A stretch of DNA of 55,951 bases from a virus, in the IMG/VR virus record IMGVR_UViG_3300025828_000030, positions 1-55,951 of that record. One strand, written 5' to 3'. This document shows, piece after piece, positions 1 to 6,472 of this stretch; within the stretch, counting starts at the first letter, position 1, and the number at the start of each line of letters is the position of its first letter. Below the pieces are notes generated by a model that worked only from the letters and a program-made list of their open reading frames with translations, searched no databases and was not told the origin of the DNA. The translations under genes were made by a program, and so were the position numbers.

Positions 1-655
1 TAGGTGGTATTCCTCTTACAGCTATTTCTTGTATACCAACTTCATTGGTAGTAATGATATAAGTTCTTGCACCTGTAAGTGTTTTTAATACCTCTGTTCC
101 AAATGAGCTTACATAACCGTCAGGTGTTTTAAGTAATAATGGTATTCTTCTAACCAAGTTATCTATATCAACCGGTGCACTAGCAATACCTTGGTTTGCT
201 TTTGCTTGTAATATATCTATATTCTGTATAACACCAAGTATAGGCATACCGCCAACATCATTACCTTTTATAACAGTGCCAGTGGTTTTAGGATACTCAC
301 CGTTTGCATTTTCAAACATAGCTAAGACAGATGGTATATATTCAAGAGTAGTGGCAAACACTTCATCACCACCCATGCGATCAGCTTGTGGAAAACCTAT
401 AACCCAACCCACACCTATAGCACCTTCATTTATTAAATCTACTTGTATTTGTGCAAGTGTCCTTCTAGGAAATGGCCAACCTCCTTGTTCTTCAATGTCT
501 TCTTCTGTAATGTTCAAGACAACAAAATTACCAGATGGCTCTGGCGTAGTAACAAAAGCGTCAAATACTTTGAGTTTTAGTATTTCAGTTGGAGTGCTTT
601 GAAATATAAGTGGCAGTGATAATACAACTAATATAGGAAAGATAAGTTTATTCAT
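1..655 (-). CDS. CHASE2 adenylate cyclase, N-terminal part (gene continues at 55825)
   Basis: This is the first 218 codons of a 594-residue protein whose remainder is at 55825-54695. It starts at ATG 655-653, which overlaps the FecR stop in an ATGA. The N-terminus is a hydrophobic anchor (residues 1-16, MNKLIFPILVVLSLPL). The rest is most of a CHASE2 domain: a GGWPFPRRTLAQ segment, DNLVRRIPLLLKTPDGY near residues 173-187, then RGIPP at the join. CHASE2 is an extracytoplasmic sensor domain found in front of three membrane helices and a cyclase, kinase or GGDEF output. The ligand is unknown. The phage origin and the position directly after FecR in a curli-like cassette are unusual. Confidence 0.93.
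   Translation of the reverse strand, partial: MNKLIFPILVVLSLPLIFQSTPTEILKLKVFDAFVTTPEPSGNFVVLNITEEDIEEQGGWPFPRRTLAQIQVDLINEGAIGVGWVIGFPQADRMGGDEVFATTLEYIPSVLAMFENANGEYPKTTGTVIKGNDVGGMPILGVIQNIDILQAKANQGIASAPVDIDNLVRRIPLLLKTPDGYVSSFGTEVLKTLTGARTYIITTNEVGIQEIAVRGIPP
2..127. repeat. Terminal direct repeat, left copy
   Basis: These 126 bases are identical to 55826-55951; base 1 (t) differs from base 55825 (c). The length is typical of the k-mer overlap left when an assembler opens a circular molecule. The reading frame of the cyclase gene continues exactly through the join. I read it as an assembly overlap, not as a biological terminal repeat, although a circularly permuted headful-packaged genome would give the same picture. 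Confidence 0.9.
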
Positions 656-1749
656 TTACTTTGAGTGATTGTAATAACACTATCACTTCCTCCGTTTACT
701 TTGATTGTATTAGAAACACCATCTTGTATCAAAATTACTGTGTAAGCGTTACTACCGTTTAAATCTAATCTTACGCTTTCGCTTACTTGTCTTCTAAGGC
801 TTATTACGTTTCCTGTAATTAAAGTAGTTATTTGTGTATCTGGATCATTACCTATTAAAGTACCAACTATTTGTGTGCTTGTAGCAAGTGCTAATTGATC
901 CTCTTCTTTTTCTACAGCAAGTGCATCTATTACATCTAACAAGTCTTCAAGAAAGTTTACATCTAGGTAATTTATATCTAGCTCAGTAAATTCTAGTTGG
1001 TCTTCGTCCAAAAAGTCTTCTGCTAAATAGTCAATATCTAAGTCGTTAAAATCAAGCAAGCTGTTGGTTTGTGTAATTGTTGTTTCTTCAACCATTATTT
1101 CTTCTTCTTTTGGCGGGCTAACAATCAGCATATTATCTATAAGATCTAGAGTAAGATCCAAAATTACAGGCTTTGTAGGAGATGATTCAAATACACTCAC
1201 AGTCGTTGCTTGATAAGGTTTATTAAGCAAAACAGAACCAGTAGCTGTTACAACCTCTATTTCACCACTAGATAAACCAAATTTATCAGGTAATAAAATG
1301 ATAAGACTACGGCCTAATTCATCCACAGTAGCTGTAAAGTCAGTGCCTCTTATCGCTATATTAGCAGTTGGTGTTTTAAGTTGTATGTTTTGCTTATCTA
1401 TTCTATTTAAGTTGCCTGTTATAAACCTAGCTGTACCTAAACCAAAGGTTAGAGCCATCTTAGACTTTGATGGATCTGGATCGTAAATATATTCGTCAAT
1501 AAGTAATTGTGAGTGTTCTGTAAGTTTTACAGTGGACTCATCAAGGAAGGTAATAGCCATCCTGCCATCTTTTGTTATAGCTTCATCATTGCTTTGTATA
1601 GCAAATTCTAAATTAGCTTCGTATGGCTTATCTCTTAGTATTTGTGCAGAACCTCTAAGCTCAGATATATCTCCTATATCAACAGCCTGTTGAGGTTCCC
1701 CCATCGTTTTGAGTGATACAAATATTACTATTAGAAGTAGTGCTTTCAA
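652..1749 (-). CDS. FecR-domain exported protein with C-terminal curlin-like repeats
   Basis: The 365-residue protein has a signal peptide (MKALLLIVIFVSLKTMG). A FecR domain covers about residues 25-180: a GRMAITFLDESTVKL segment, then IQLKTPTANIAIRGTDF, which is the classic FecR signature. Residues about 225-280 are very acidic, with repeats of the type LDIDYL, LDINYL, LDVNFL. The last 35 residues look like curlin repeats, with GSN, GVSN and GGSD turns at 332, 344 and 353 and a closing Q363. No sigma factor gene lies nearby, so it is probably not a FecI-type anti-sigma regulator. I infer a periplasmic or surface partner of the curlin gene just upstream, possibly a nucleator or a sensor ligand for CHASE2. 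It overlaps the curlin gene by 71 bp. Confidence 0.88.
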   Translation of the reverse strand: MKALLLIVIFVSLKTMGEPQQAVDIGDISELRGSAQILRDKPYEANLEFAIQSNDEAITKDGRMAITFLDESTVKLTEHSQLLIDEYIYDPDPSKSKMALTFGLGTARFITGNLNRIDKQNIQLKTPTANIAIRGTDFTATVDELGRSLIILLPDKFGLSSGEIEVVTATGSVLLNKPYQATTVSVFESSPTKPVILDLTLDLIDNMLIVSPPKEEEIMVEETTITQTNSLLDFNDLDIDYLAEDFLDEDQLEFTELDINYLDVNFLEDLLDVIDALAVEKEEDQLALATSTQIVGTLIGNDPDTQITTLITGNVISLRRQVSESVRLDLNGSNAYTVILIQDGVSNTIKVNGGSDSVITITQSK

Positions 1750-2410
1750 TTTTTAACCAATCCCTAGCCAATGTAGATGCTTGTATGATGTTAAAAGTGT
1801 TACTGCTACCATCAAGATCCATATAAAAATAACCAGAATCAGATGATGTAGTGCCTGCATAACCACTAGCAGTAAAATTCACCACGTTGGAACCACCATT
1901 TATATCTACATAATTAACAGCATTAGCATAGTCAATGTCAAAATCAAACTCGTTTGAACTACCTAAAATAGTCCAATCTAAATCTAAGTAAGATGAATCG
2001 GAGCTTTCAGCAATTTTTAAATCAAACTCATTGCTACTACCTGTTACGTCTACGTATAAGTTTACATAGTCTGAACTTATTAAGCCTGTGCTGTTAAGCA
2101 ATATATCCATAATATTACTATCACCATCAAACTCAAAGAACCCAGTAAAGTTGTCGCCATCGATAGCGTCTGATCTAAATAAGTTGCTTGAACCGATTTG
2201 ATTTATATCTAGCGTCATGCTGACACCATCAAGGTCAAGAGCAGTCATTGTTCCAGAAACAGCTTCCGTACCACCAATAAGGTTGGAACTACCTAGCTGT
2301 TCTAAGTCAATGGATGCACTATTTCCACTCTGGTCTATGTATATTTCATTGTCAGCTGCAACGTGAACAAAAGAAAAAACAAGAAATAAGCACGTAAGTT
2401 TATTCTTCAT
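1679..2410 (-). CDS. Curlin-repeat secreted fibre subunit candidate
   Basis: The 243-residue protein has a signal peptide (1-19, ending HVAA) and then a regular beta-strand/turn pattern. G-x-S-N turns occur at residues 40, 73, 96, 124, 150, 172/173 and 201. The first unit, IDQSGNSASIDLEQLGSSN, fits the curlin pattern (Q-x-G-x-x-N). Later units replace many Gln with Asp, giving an acidic protein (motifs such as YVDINGGSN and YMDLDGSSN). Cysteines sit at 231 and 243. It lies directly after csgG with an 11-bp overlap, as expected for a substrate of that channel. CsgA and CsgB are about 150 residues, so this one is longer and more divergent. A curli-like amyloid or a soluble beta-solenoid are both possible. 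Confidence 0.75.
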   Translation of the reverse strand: MKNKLTCLFLVFSFVHVAADNEIYIDQSGNSASIDLEQLGSSNLIGGTEAVSGTMTALDLDGVSMTLDINQIGSSNLFRSDAIDGDNFTGFFEFDGDSNIMDILLNSTGLISSDYVNLYVDVTGSSNEFDLKIAESSDSSYLDLDWTILGSSNEFDFDIDYANAVNYVDINGGSNVVNFTASGYAGTTSSDSGYFYMDLDGSSNTFNIIQASTLARDWLKIESTTSNSNICITQNDGGTSTGC

Positions 2411-3257
2411 TACTCGATTCTACTCCTACTTCTTCTGTTTGTAAAACCCAATACCCCTTGTCGAAACCCTGGTTTATTATCTCAAGAACACCACCCTCAA
2501 TAGCTTTCATTAACGCTATGGTAGACGATTCATTTCTAGCATTGCCTAGCTCTATCTCTACAAGCTCTGTGTCCATTTCAATAAATCTAAATACATCATT
2601 AGTTTTACCATAACTAAATATAGTTTTTTGACTAAGCACCTCTAATAAAACTTCTCCTGTAGCTACAGAAATCATGCGTAGACTTACAGTTATATTATCT
2701 TCTCTATACTGAACACTATTACCAATACCTAAATAACGAGCACCTGATCCACCAGATTCAAGGTTTGCTTCGTATGATATGACCGCACCTTCTATAAGTA
2801 TTCCTGCAAAGAGTAATGGTGCTAGTTGTTTTTTCTTTTCTTCTTCACTAGCAAACTGCTCTCTTGCTGATCTTATAAGCTGTCTTTCTTTAGTTAAATT
2901 ATCCAAACCAACTCTTTCTACAACTCTAAAAAACTGACCATTGCCAGCGTGTTTTAAGGCTCTTATAAGCAAAGCATTAGGTTGTTGAGTAATAGCTGTG
3001 CTAAATAAAGCGAATTCAGAGTTTGATTTACGTTGACCTGTTTGATCTGTAAAAGCCAAAGGATATACTGCAACAACGGGTCTAACTTTTGGTAAAGGTG
3101 CGTTTTTTAATTTATCGGATTGTAGCTCCTGGATAGAAACTATATTGTGTTGTTTAAACCTTTGCTCGTATGTATCTTCAAACTGATCAAATATAGAACA
3201 ACTAGAAAGTAAAAGAACCAATAGGCAAAGTAATCTCGGTGACGTTTCCATCAGCAT
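2400..3257 (-). CDS. csgG: CsgG-like curli secretion channel lipoprotein
   Basis: CsgG forms a nonameric outer-membrane pore that exports curlin subunits. The 285-residue product, close to the 277 of E. coli CsgG, has a lipoprotein signal with LLSSC (lipidation Cys20). It keeps the family landmarks: VRPVVAVYPLAFTDQTGQ, ALLIRALKHAG, FFRVVERVGLDNLTKERQ, a GGSGARYLGIG segment, the ITVSLRMISVATGEVL strand, TIFSYG and FRFIEMD, and IEGGVLEIINQGFDKGYW at the C-terminus. ATGs at 3257 and 3251 are both possible starts, and neither has a strong ribosome site. It overlaps csgF by 56 bp and the curlin gene by 11 bp, so the three are very likely co-translated. Confidence 0.95.
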   Translation of the reverse strand: MLMETSPRLLCLLVLLLSSCSIFDQFEDTYEQRFKQHNIVSIQELQSDKLKNAPLPKVRPVVAVYPLAFTDQTGQRKSNSEFALFSTAITQQPNALLIRALKHAGNGQFFRVVERVGLDNLTKERQLIRSAREQFASEEEKKKQLAPLLFAGILIEGAVISYEANLESGGSGARYLGIGNSVQYREDNITVSLRMISVATGEVLLEVLSQKTIFSYGKTNDVFRFIEMDTELVEIELGNARNESSTIALMKAIEGGVLEIINQGFDKGYWVLQTEEVGVESSNEE

Positions 3258-3714
3258 CGGTTATCCGTAATGTAATAAATTGTCCATCAGATGTATATTC
3301 TATAATATTACCTTCAAGTTCTATAGTACCTTCATTTTGTGGTGTTTCGCCAAATAAATTATCTACAAGCTGTCTTGATAATTGTGCATATATTCTAGAT
3401 TCAAGATTTCTTAAAAATCTAGCTAAAGTAGTATTTTCTTTATCTCTTTCTATTTGTTCTTGTAAAGCTTTTATTTCTTCTTTAATTGTAAGCTTTCTTG
3501 TGTATTGTTGGTTCTCTATTGTTAGATAATGACTTGATGTACCAACGCCACTAAAACTTGGTGACTTAAACTTATGTACTATTTGATCTGCTTTTATTTG
3601 TTGCACAAAAATACCACCAAACAATAAAATACCTATAATTGTTACAATTTTAATAACAGTATCCTTTTCGGCTTCTTCTTTTATTGCTTGTTCTCTAGTC
3701 TTTTCTTTGGTCAT
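3202..3714 (-). CDS. csgF: CsgF-like curli assembly protein
   Basis: CsgF binds the extracellular mouth of CsgG and helps nucleate curli. The 170-residue product shows KFKSPSFSGVG (compare FRNPNFGG in E. coli CsgF), then SRIYAQLSRQLVDNLFGE, then a C-terminal beta domain NIIEYTSDGQFITLRITDADG. It is longer than E. coli CsgF because of a charged helical insert (residues about 75-110, rich in E, K and Q) and an unusual N-terminus: 18 charged residues before the hydrophobic stretch IKIVTIIGILLFGGIFV, with KAD as a plausible cleavage site. It overlaps the holin-like gene upstream by 20 bp and csgG by 56 bp. Confidence 0.88.
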   Translation of the reverse strand: MTKEKTREQAIKEEAEKDTVIKIVTIIGILLFGGIFVQQIKADQIVHKFKSPSFSGVGTSSHYLTIENQQYTRKLTIKEEIKALQEQIERDKENTTLARFLRNLESRIYAQLSRQLVDNLFGETPQNEGTIELEGNIIEYTSDGQFITLRITDADGNVTEITLPIGSFTF

Positions 3715-4045
3715 CTCTATCTGCTTTTGCTATTTTAGTGCTATCTATTAATTGTGGCACACCTAATATTGTCTTAATTAGTGTGTCCTGGCGTATAATT
3801 TCATTATCTAAACTACGCACTCTATCTATCAAGGCTACTAAAATACCATGTTGTGAGTCAAGTTTTGTGCCTAGGCGTTCTTCTATGGCTGCTATCTGTG
3901 ATTCTACTTTTTCATCAACAGTGTCTAATTTAGCCTCCATACCGTCTACGATACGTATGACCAACTTGTAAATAAACCAACCAAGTCCAACAGCCGCAGC
4001 TATTGGAAAACCGACTTCTTGAATAACTGTAACTGCTGAATCCAC
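3695..4045 (-). CDS. Single-helix holin-like protein with coiled coil
   Basis: The 116-residue protein has one N-terminal membrane helix (VGFPIAAAVGLGWFIYKLVIRIV, residues about 11-33) followed by a charged coiled coil. This is the plan of BhlA/UviB-type phage holins and related membrane proteins. It starts with GTG at 4045, and the G of that codon is the last base of the TAG stop of the gene upstream. It stands just before csgF. Because spanins and endolysin lie on the far side of the curli cassette, a role in lysis is plausible, but it could instead be an inner-membrane partner of the secretion genes. Confidence 0.6.
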   Translation of the reverse strand: MDSAVTVIQEVGFPIAAAVGLGWFIYKLVIRIVDGMEAKLDTVDEKVESQIAAIEERLGTKLDSQHGILVALIDRVRSLDNEIIRQDTLIKTILGVPQLIDSTKIAKADRDDQRKD

Positions 4046-4839
4046 TATGCAGGAAAAGGTCTTTTTTCTATATAAATAAAATCTATAGCAGCAGATACCG
4101 CAAGATTTGCGTTTGAGCTACTAGCTATGGCTCTTACCTCTAAGTCAGTCTTTTCTGCAAACTTTATTGGATGTTTAAACTCTTGATGAATAATGTCTTG
4201 TGATAAAGCAAACTTATCCTTGACGTTAAAAACTCCGCCCTCTGGTCTTGCTACTAAGGATACTGTACCGTATTTATTAGCCACTTCAGTATTCATGCTA
4301 ATATCAACTTGATGTAAATAGGCGTTATAACCTCTAGGTACAGTCCAAAAACACATAAGCGTTTGATTATCACCTACAGCTATAGTGCCGTATTTATTAG
4401 CTGGTACGCCAGAACTTACTGTACCTGTACCTGCATATATAACTCCAGCGTTTTGACCACCAGATCCTGCTGTATCAACAACCATTCTAAATACTCTTAA
4501 AAAAGATTGAGTAGTATTAACTGCTGTTTGACCGTTCAAAGTAACGGATTCGCTTATCTCGTCATAGTTAGCATCAAGACCGTTAATAGTTATAGTCCTT
4601 GCACCAGTTCCTGCTGATGTATCATTTGCTGAAGAGCTAGATATTTTTAAAACTGTAGCGGAGGTTAAGTAACTATATAAACCACCTTCAGCCCATACGG
4701 TTTCTAAAGAATCGTCTATATCAGCATTAAAACCAAACTTAAATTGTGTTTTATGAAAAGCAACCTGCCCTCTTGATACTTGTAGTTCAAAAGGTTCTGT
4801 TGTGCCAACTCTAGATATTGATGAAACTTCTTGAGCCAT
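4045..4839 (-). CDS. Putative virion structural protein
   Basis: The 264-residue protein is mostly beta-strand and rich in Ser, Thr, Ala and Gly, with no signal peptide. Its start overlaps the stop of the nuclease gene (TAATG). The ANKYGTIAVG and ANKYGTVSLV segments suggest an internal duplication. The closing region DLEVRAIASSSNANLAVSAAIDFIYIEKR resembles small tail or fibre-associated proteins of marine phages. Its place between tail fibre and lysis genes fits a minor tail protein. The exact role is unknown. Confidence 0.7.
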   Translation of the reverse strand: MAQEVSSISRVGTTEPFELQVSRGQVAFHKTQFKFGFNADIDDSLETVWAEGGLYSYLTSATVLKISSSSANDTSAGTGARTITINGLDANYDEISESVTLNGQTAVNTTQSFLRVFRMVVDTAGSGGQNAGVIYAGTGTVSSGVPANKYGTIAVGDNQTLMCFWTVPRGYNAYLHQVDISMNTEVANKYGTVSLVARPEGGVFNVKDKFALSQDIIHQEFKHPIKFAEKTDLEVRAIASSSNANLAVSAAIDFIYIEKRPFPA

Positions 4840-5219
4840 TAATAATCACCCCAAACTTTAGTTTTAGTGCCACCATGATATTCAACTGCGTGACCTTCTT
4901 TGATAAGCATTTGGCATATATCTTTACCATCTTCAGTATATGGTATACCTAGTATGCGACCATACTTGCCTTTACCTAAAGATTTAATTTTAAATTTACC
5001 TGTGCAAAGTTCTTTGAGTCTTTCTTTTGCGGCTAGGCCTAATTTTTTTTCTGCTAAATCCCTGGTTCTTGACTCTGGTGTATCTATGCCGTGTAGACGA
5101 ACACGTTGTTTGTGTAGTTTTACGTCAAAGCCTAGATCGAGACAGCAATCAAAAGTATCACCGTCTACGATCCTTTCTAATGTTGCGTTATAAACAAACG
5201 CATCAGGAGATTTAGCCAC
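4839..5219 (-). CDS. Staphylococcal nuclease-like (thermonuclease) protein
   Basis: The 126-residue SNase-fold enzyme probably hydrolyses DNA or RNA with Ca2+. Visible family residues are the DGDTF loop, RVRLHGIDTPES (catalytic Arg, Asp and Glu) and KYGRILG (second catalytic Arg). It lacks a signal peptide, so it should act in the cytoplasm or be packaged. The start codon is GTG at 5219 and overlaps the stop of the 58-residue ORF upstream. SNase genes near tail and lysis genes are known in other phages. Host DNA breakdown and nucleotide recycling are the simplest roles. Confidence 0.9.
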   Translation of the reverse strand: MAKSPDAFVYNATLERIVDGDTFDCCLDLGFDVKLHKQRVRLHGIDTPESRTRDLAEKKLGLAAKERLKELCTGKFKIKSLGKGKYGRILGIPYTEDGKDICQMLIKEGHAVEYHGGTKTKVWGDY

Positions 5220-5388
5220 TGTTGTCAGTAAAGCTTTTCTTTTTCTTTACTCTTTTAGTGGTATATGCTTCGTTAACATTTGGTGTAGATTTATCATCTG
5301 CAACGTAATGTCCTTTTTTGTTCCTGGCTCTTACTTTTACTTTTTCGGTGCCAGTAACTTTATCCCATAATTTTGCAAAAATACCCAT
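5212..5388 (-). CDS. Small basic protein, 58 aa
   Basis: ATG at 5388 opens a 58-codon frame (MGIFAKLWDKVTGTEKVKVR...) with a Lys-rich C-terminus (TKRVKKKKSF) and a TAA at 5214-5212 inside the GTG-GCT-AAA start of the nuclease gene. Stop and start overlap, as do its neighbours, which supports a real gene. The first ten residues could form an amphipathic helix. No family recognised. Confidence 0.72.
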   Translation of the reverse strand: MGIFAKLWDKVTGTEKVKVRARNKKGHYVADDKSTPNVNEAYTTKRVKKKKSFTDNSG

Positions 5389-5389
5389 A

Positions 5390-5551
5390 CTAGTTACCCT
5401 TGTCTTTTGCTTTTAAAATGTTAAGAGCTAATAAATCTATAAATTTATACAGCTTACCAATCCAAGCATCATCTTTGGGTGTAGGAGTTGTTGCTGCAAC
5501 TATAGAAGCAACTGTGACAATAGTGGTTACCCACATAATTATATCTGCCAT
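5390..5551 (-). CDS. Small membrane protein, 53 aa, holin candidate
   Basis: The frame starts at ATG 5551, which shares one base with the TAA of the gene upstream. It encodes one membrane helix (IIMWVTTIVTVASIVAATT) and then TPKDDAWIGKLYKFIDLLALNILKAKDK. This pattern of a short helix, a TPxPKDD loop and an amphipathic tail is one I have seen in small proteins next to lysis genes of marine phages. Holin function is inferred from size and topology only. Confidence 0.7.
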   Translation of the reverse strand: MADIIMWVTTIVTVASIVAATTPTPKDDAWIGKLYKFIDLLALNILKAKDKGN

Positions 5552-5745
5552 TATTCATCTTCCTCTGGTTGTGGATCTTCTGTAAGATCCTGGGTTTCTT
5601 CTGGCTCAGCAAACTCTTTGAGTTGCTCAACCACCTCTTTTCTTAAAATAGCAACGCCTTCTAATTCATCACCATTCCAAGAACCTCTTTTAGTTGCTAC
5701 GTCAATAAGTTGTAACATACCTAATAAAAATTGTTTCTTCTCCAT
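5551..5745 (-). CDS. Small acidic protein, 64 aa
   Basis: The N-terminal half is helical (KKQFLLGMLQLIDVATKRG) and the C-terminus is a run of Glu, Asp and Pro. The leader AAAAAAGGAGAAAAAAATGG gives a clear ribosome site before ATG 5745. The stop is fused to the start of the next small membrane protein. No family recognised. Confidence 0.75.
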   Translation of the reverse strand: MEKKQFLLGMLQLIDVATKRGSWNGDELEGVAILRKEVVEQLKEFAEPEETQDLTEDPQPEEDE

Positions 5746-5774
5746 TTTTTTCTCCTTTTTTTATATTATTAAAA

Positions 5775-6122
5775 TTAACTACCTATAGTCTTAGTAACGC
5801 TTGTTGGTGTGATGATTTCAGCTATCTTTGCATCTAATACTGCTTTTTTTTCTGCAACATCATCAGCTCCAAAAACTCCTTCAACCCAGCTTTGTACGTC
5901 AGAAGCTGTCAAATCTGCAAAAGCTGTAAAGCTTGAAATGTCTGAAGTATCTAAATCACAAGTCCCGTATGAAGTAGCAGTAATGTTGTTGCCATCAGCA
6001 TCCTGATTAGCATCGTCTTCTGCTGTTAATCTCCAATGCACGTTATAAACAACGTCTGCATTACCATCTAGTGTTGGGTATGTATCAACTGTTGAAACGT
6101 TCCAAGTATAATTAATTGCCAT
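5775..6122 (-). CDS. Conserved marine-phage protein, 115 aa
   Basis: The protein begins MAINYTWNVSTVDTYPT and has a beta-rich N-terminal half (VVYNVHWRLTAEDD) and a helical C-terminal half. I recognise this opening from cyanophages and other ocean phages, where it is a hypothetical protein near tail genes. AGGAGA precedes the ATG. The function is unknown; a small structural or assembly role is possible. Confidence 0.75.
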   Translation of the reverse strand: MAINYTWNVSTVDTYPTLDGNADVVYNVHWRLTAEDDANQDADGNNITATSYGTCDLDTSDISSFTAFADLTASDVQSWVEGVFGADDVAEKKAVLDAKIAEIITPTSVTKTIGS

Positions 6123-6124
6123 TT

Positions 6125-6418
6125 TTATTCTCCTGTGTTTTCGTTAGCGTTTCTTTTTGCAGTTTTAACTGCGTCTGTCCAAACTGTTGAAGCTATGCCC
6201 TGAACCTCTGTAGACTCTCCTGATACGTCTGTATCTGTATGAGTCCAAGTATCGTCATCATTCTTTACAGAGCTTACACATTCTAATGCGTGTCTATGAA
6301 AAGACCTACTAAGCTCTACGCCATCTTCTTTGATGACTGTAGCTGTTCTTACTTGTATAGTTTTGTAGTCTCCTACAACTTCTATTTTATCTTCTATTAT
6401 TTCTTTTGTTATTGCCAT
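6125..6418 (-). CDS. Hypothetical protein, 97 aa
   Basis: I place the start at ATG 6418 (MAITKEIIEDKIEVVG) because AGGAGA stands seven bases upstream; the frame stays open to 6448 but without a ribosome site. The protein has a beta-rich N-terminus and a charged helical end, and resembles in size and opening (MAI) the gene that follows. Neighbours are tail genes. Function unknown. Confidence 0.78.
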   Translation of the reverse strand: MAITKEIIEDKIEVVGDYKTIQVRTATVIKEDGVELSRSFHRHALECVSSVKNDDDTWTHTDTDVSGESTEVQGIASTVWTDAVKTAKRNANENTGE

Positions 6419-6472
6419 TCTATTTTCTCCTTTGTCCGTACCTAGCATCCACTAGGTATATTAGTTAAATTG

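Noticed and set aside
276-602. 108-codon plus-strand ORF near the left end
   Set aside because: It is the complement of the CHASE2 coding region of the cyclase, which has clear family motifs on the minus strand.
4045-4839. 264-aa protein as another curli component because it neighbours the cassette
   Set aside because: It has no signal peptide or curlin turns and looks like a cytoplasmically assembled tail protein.
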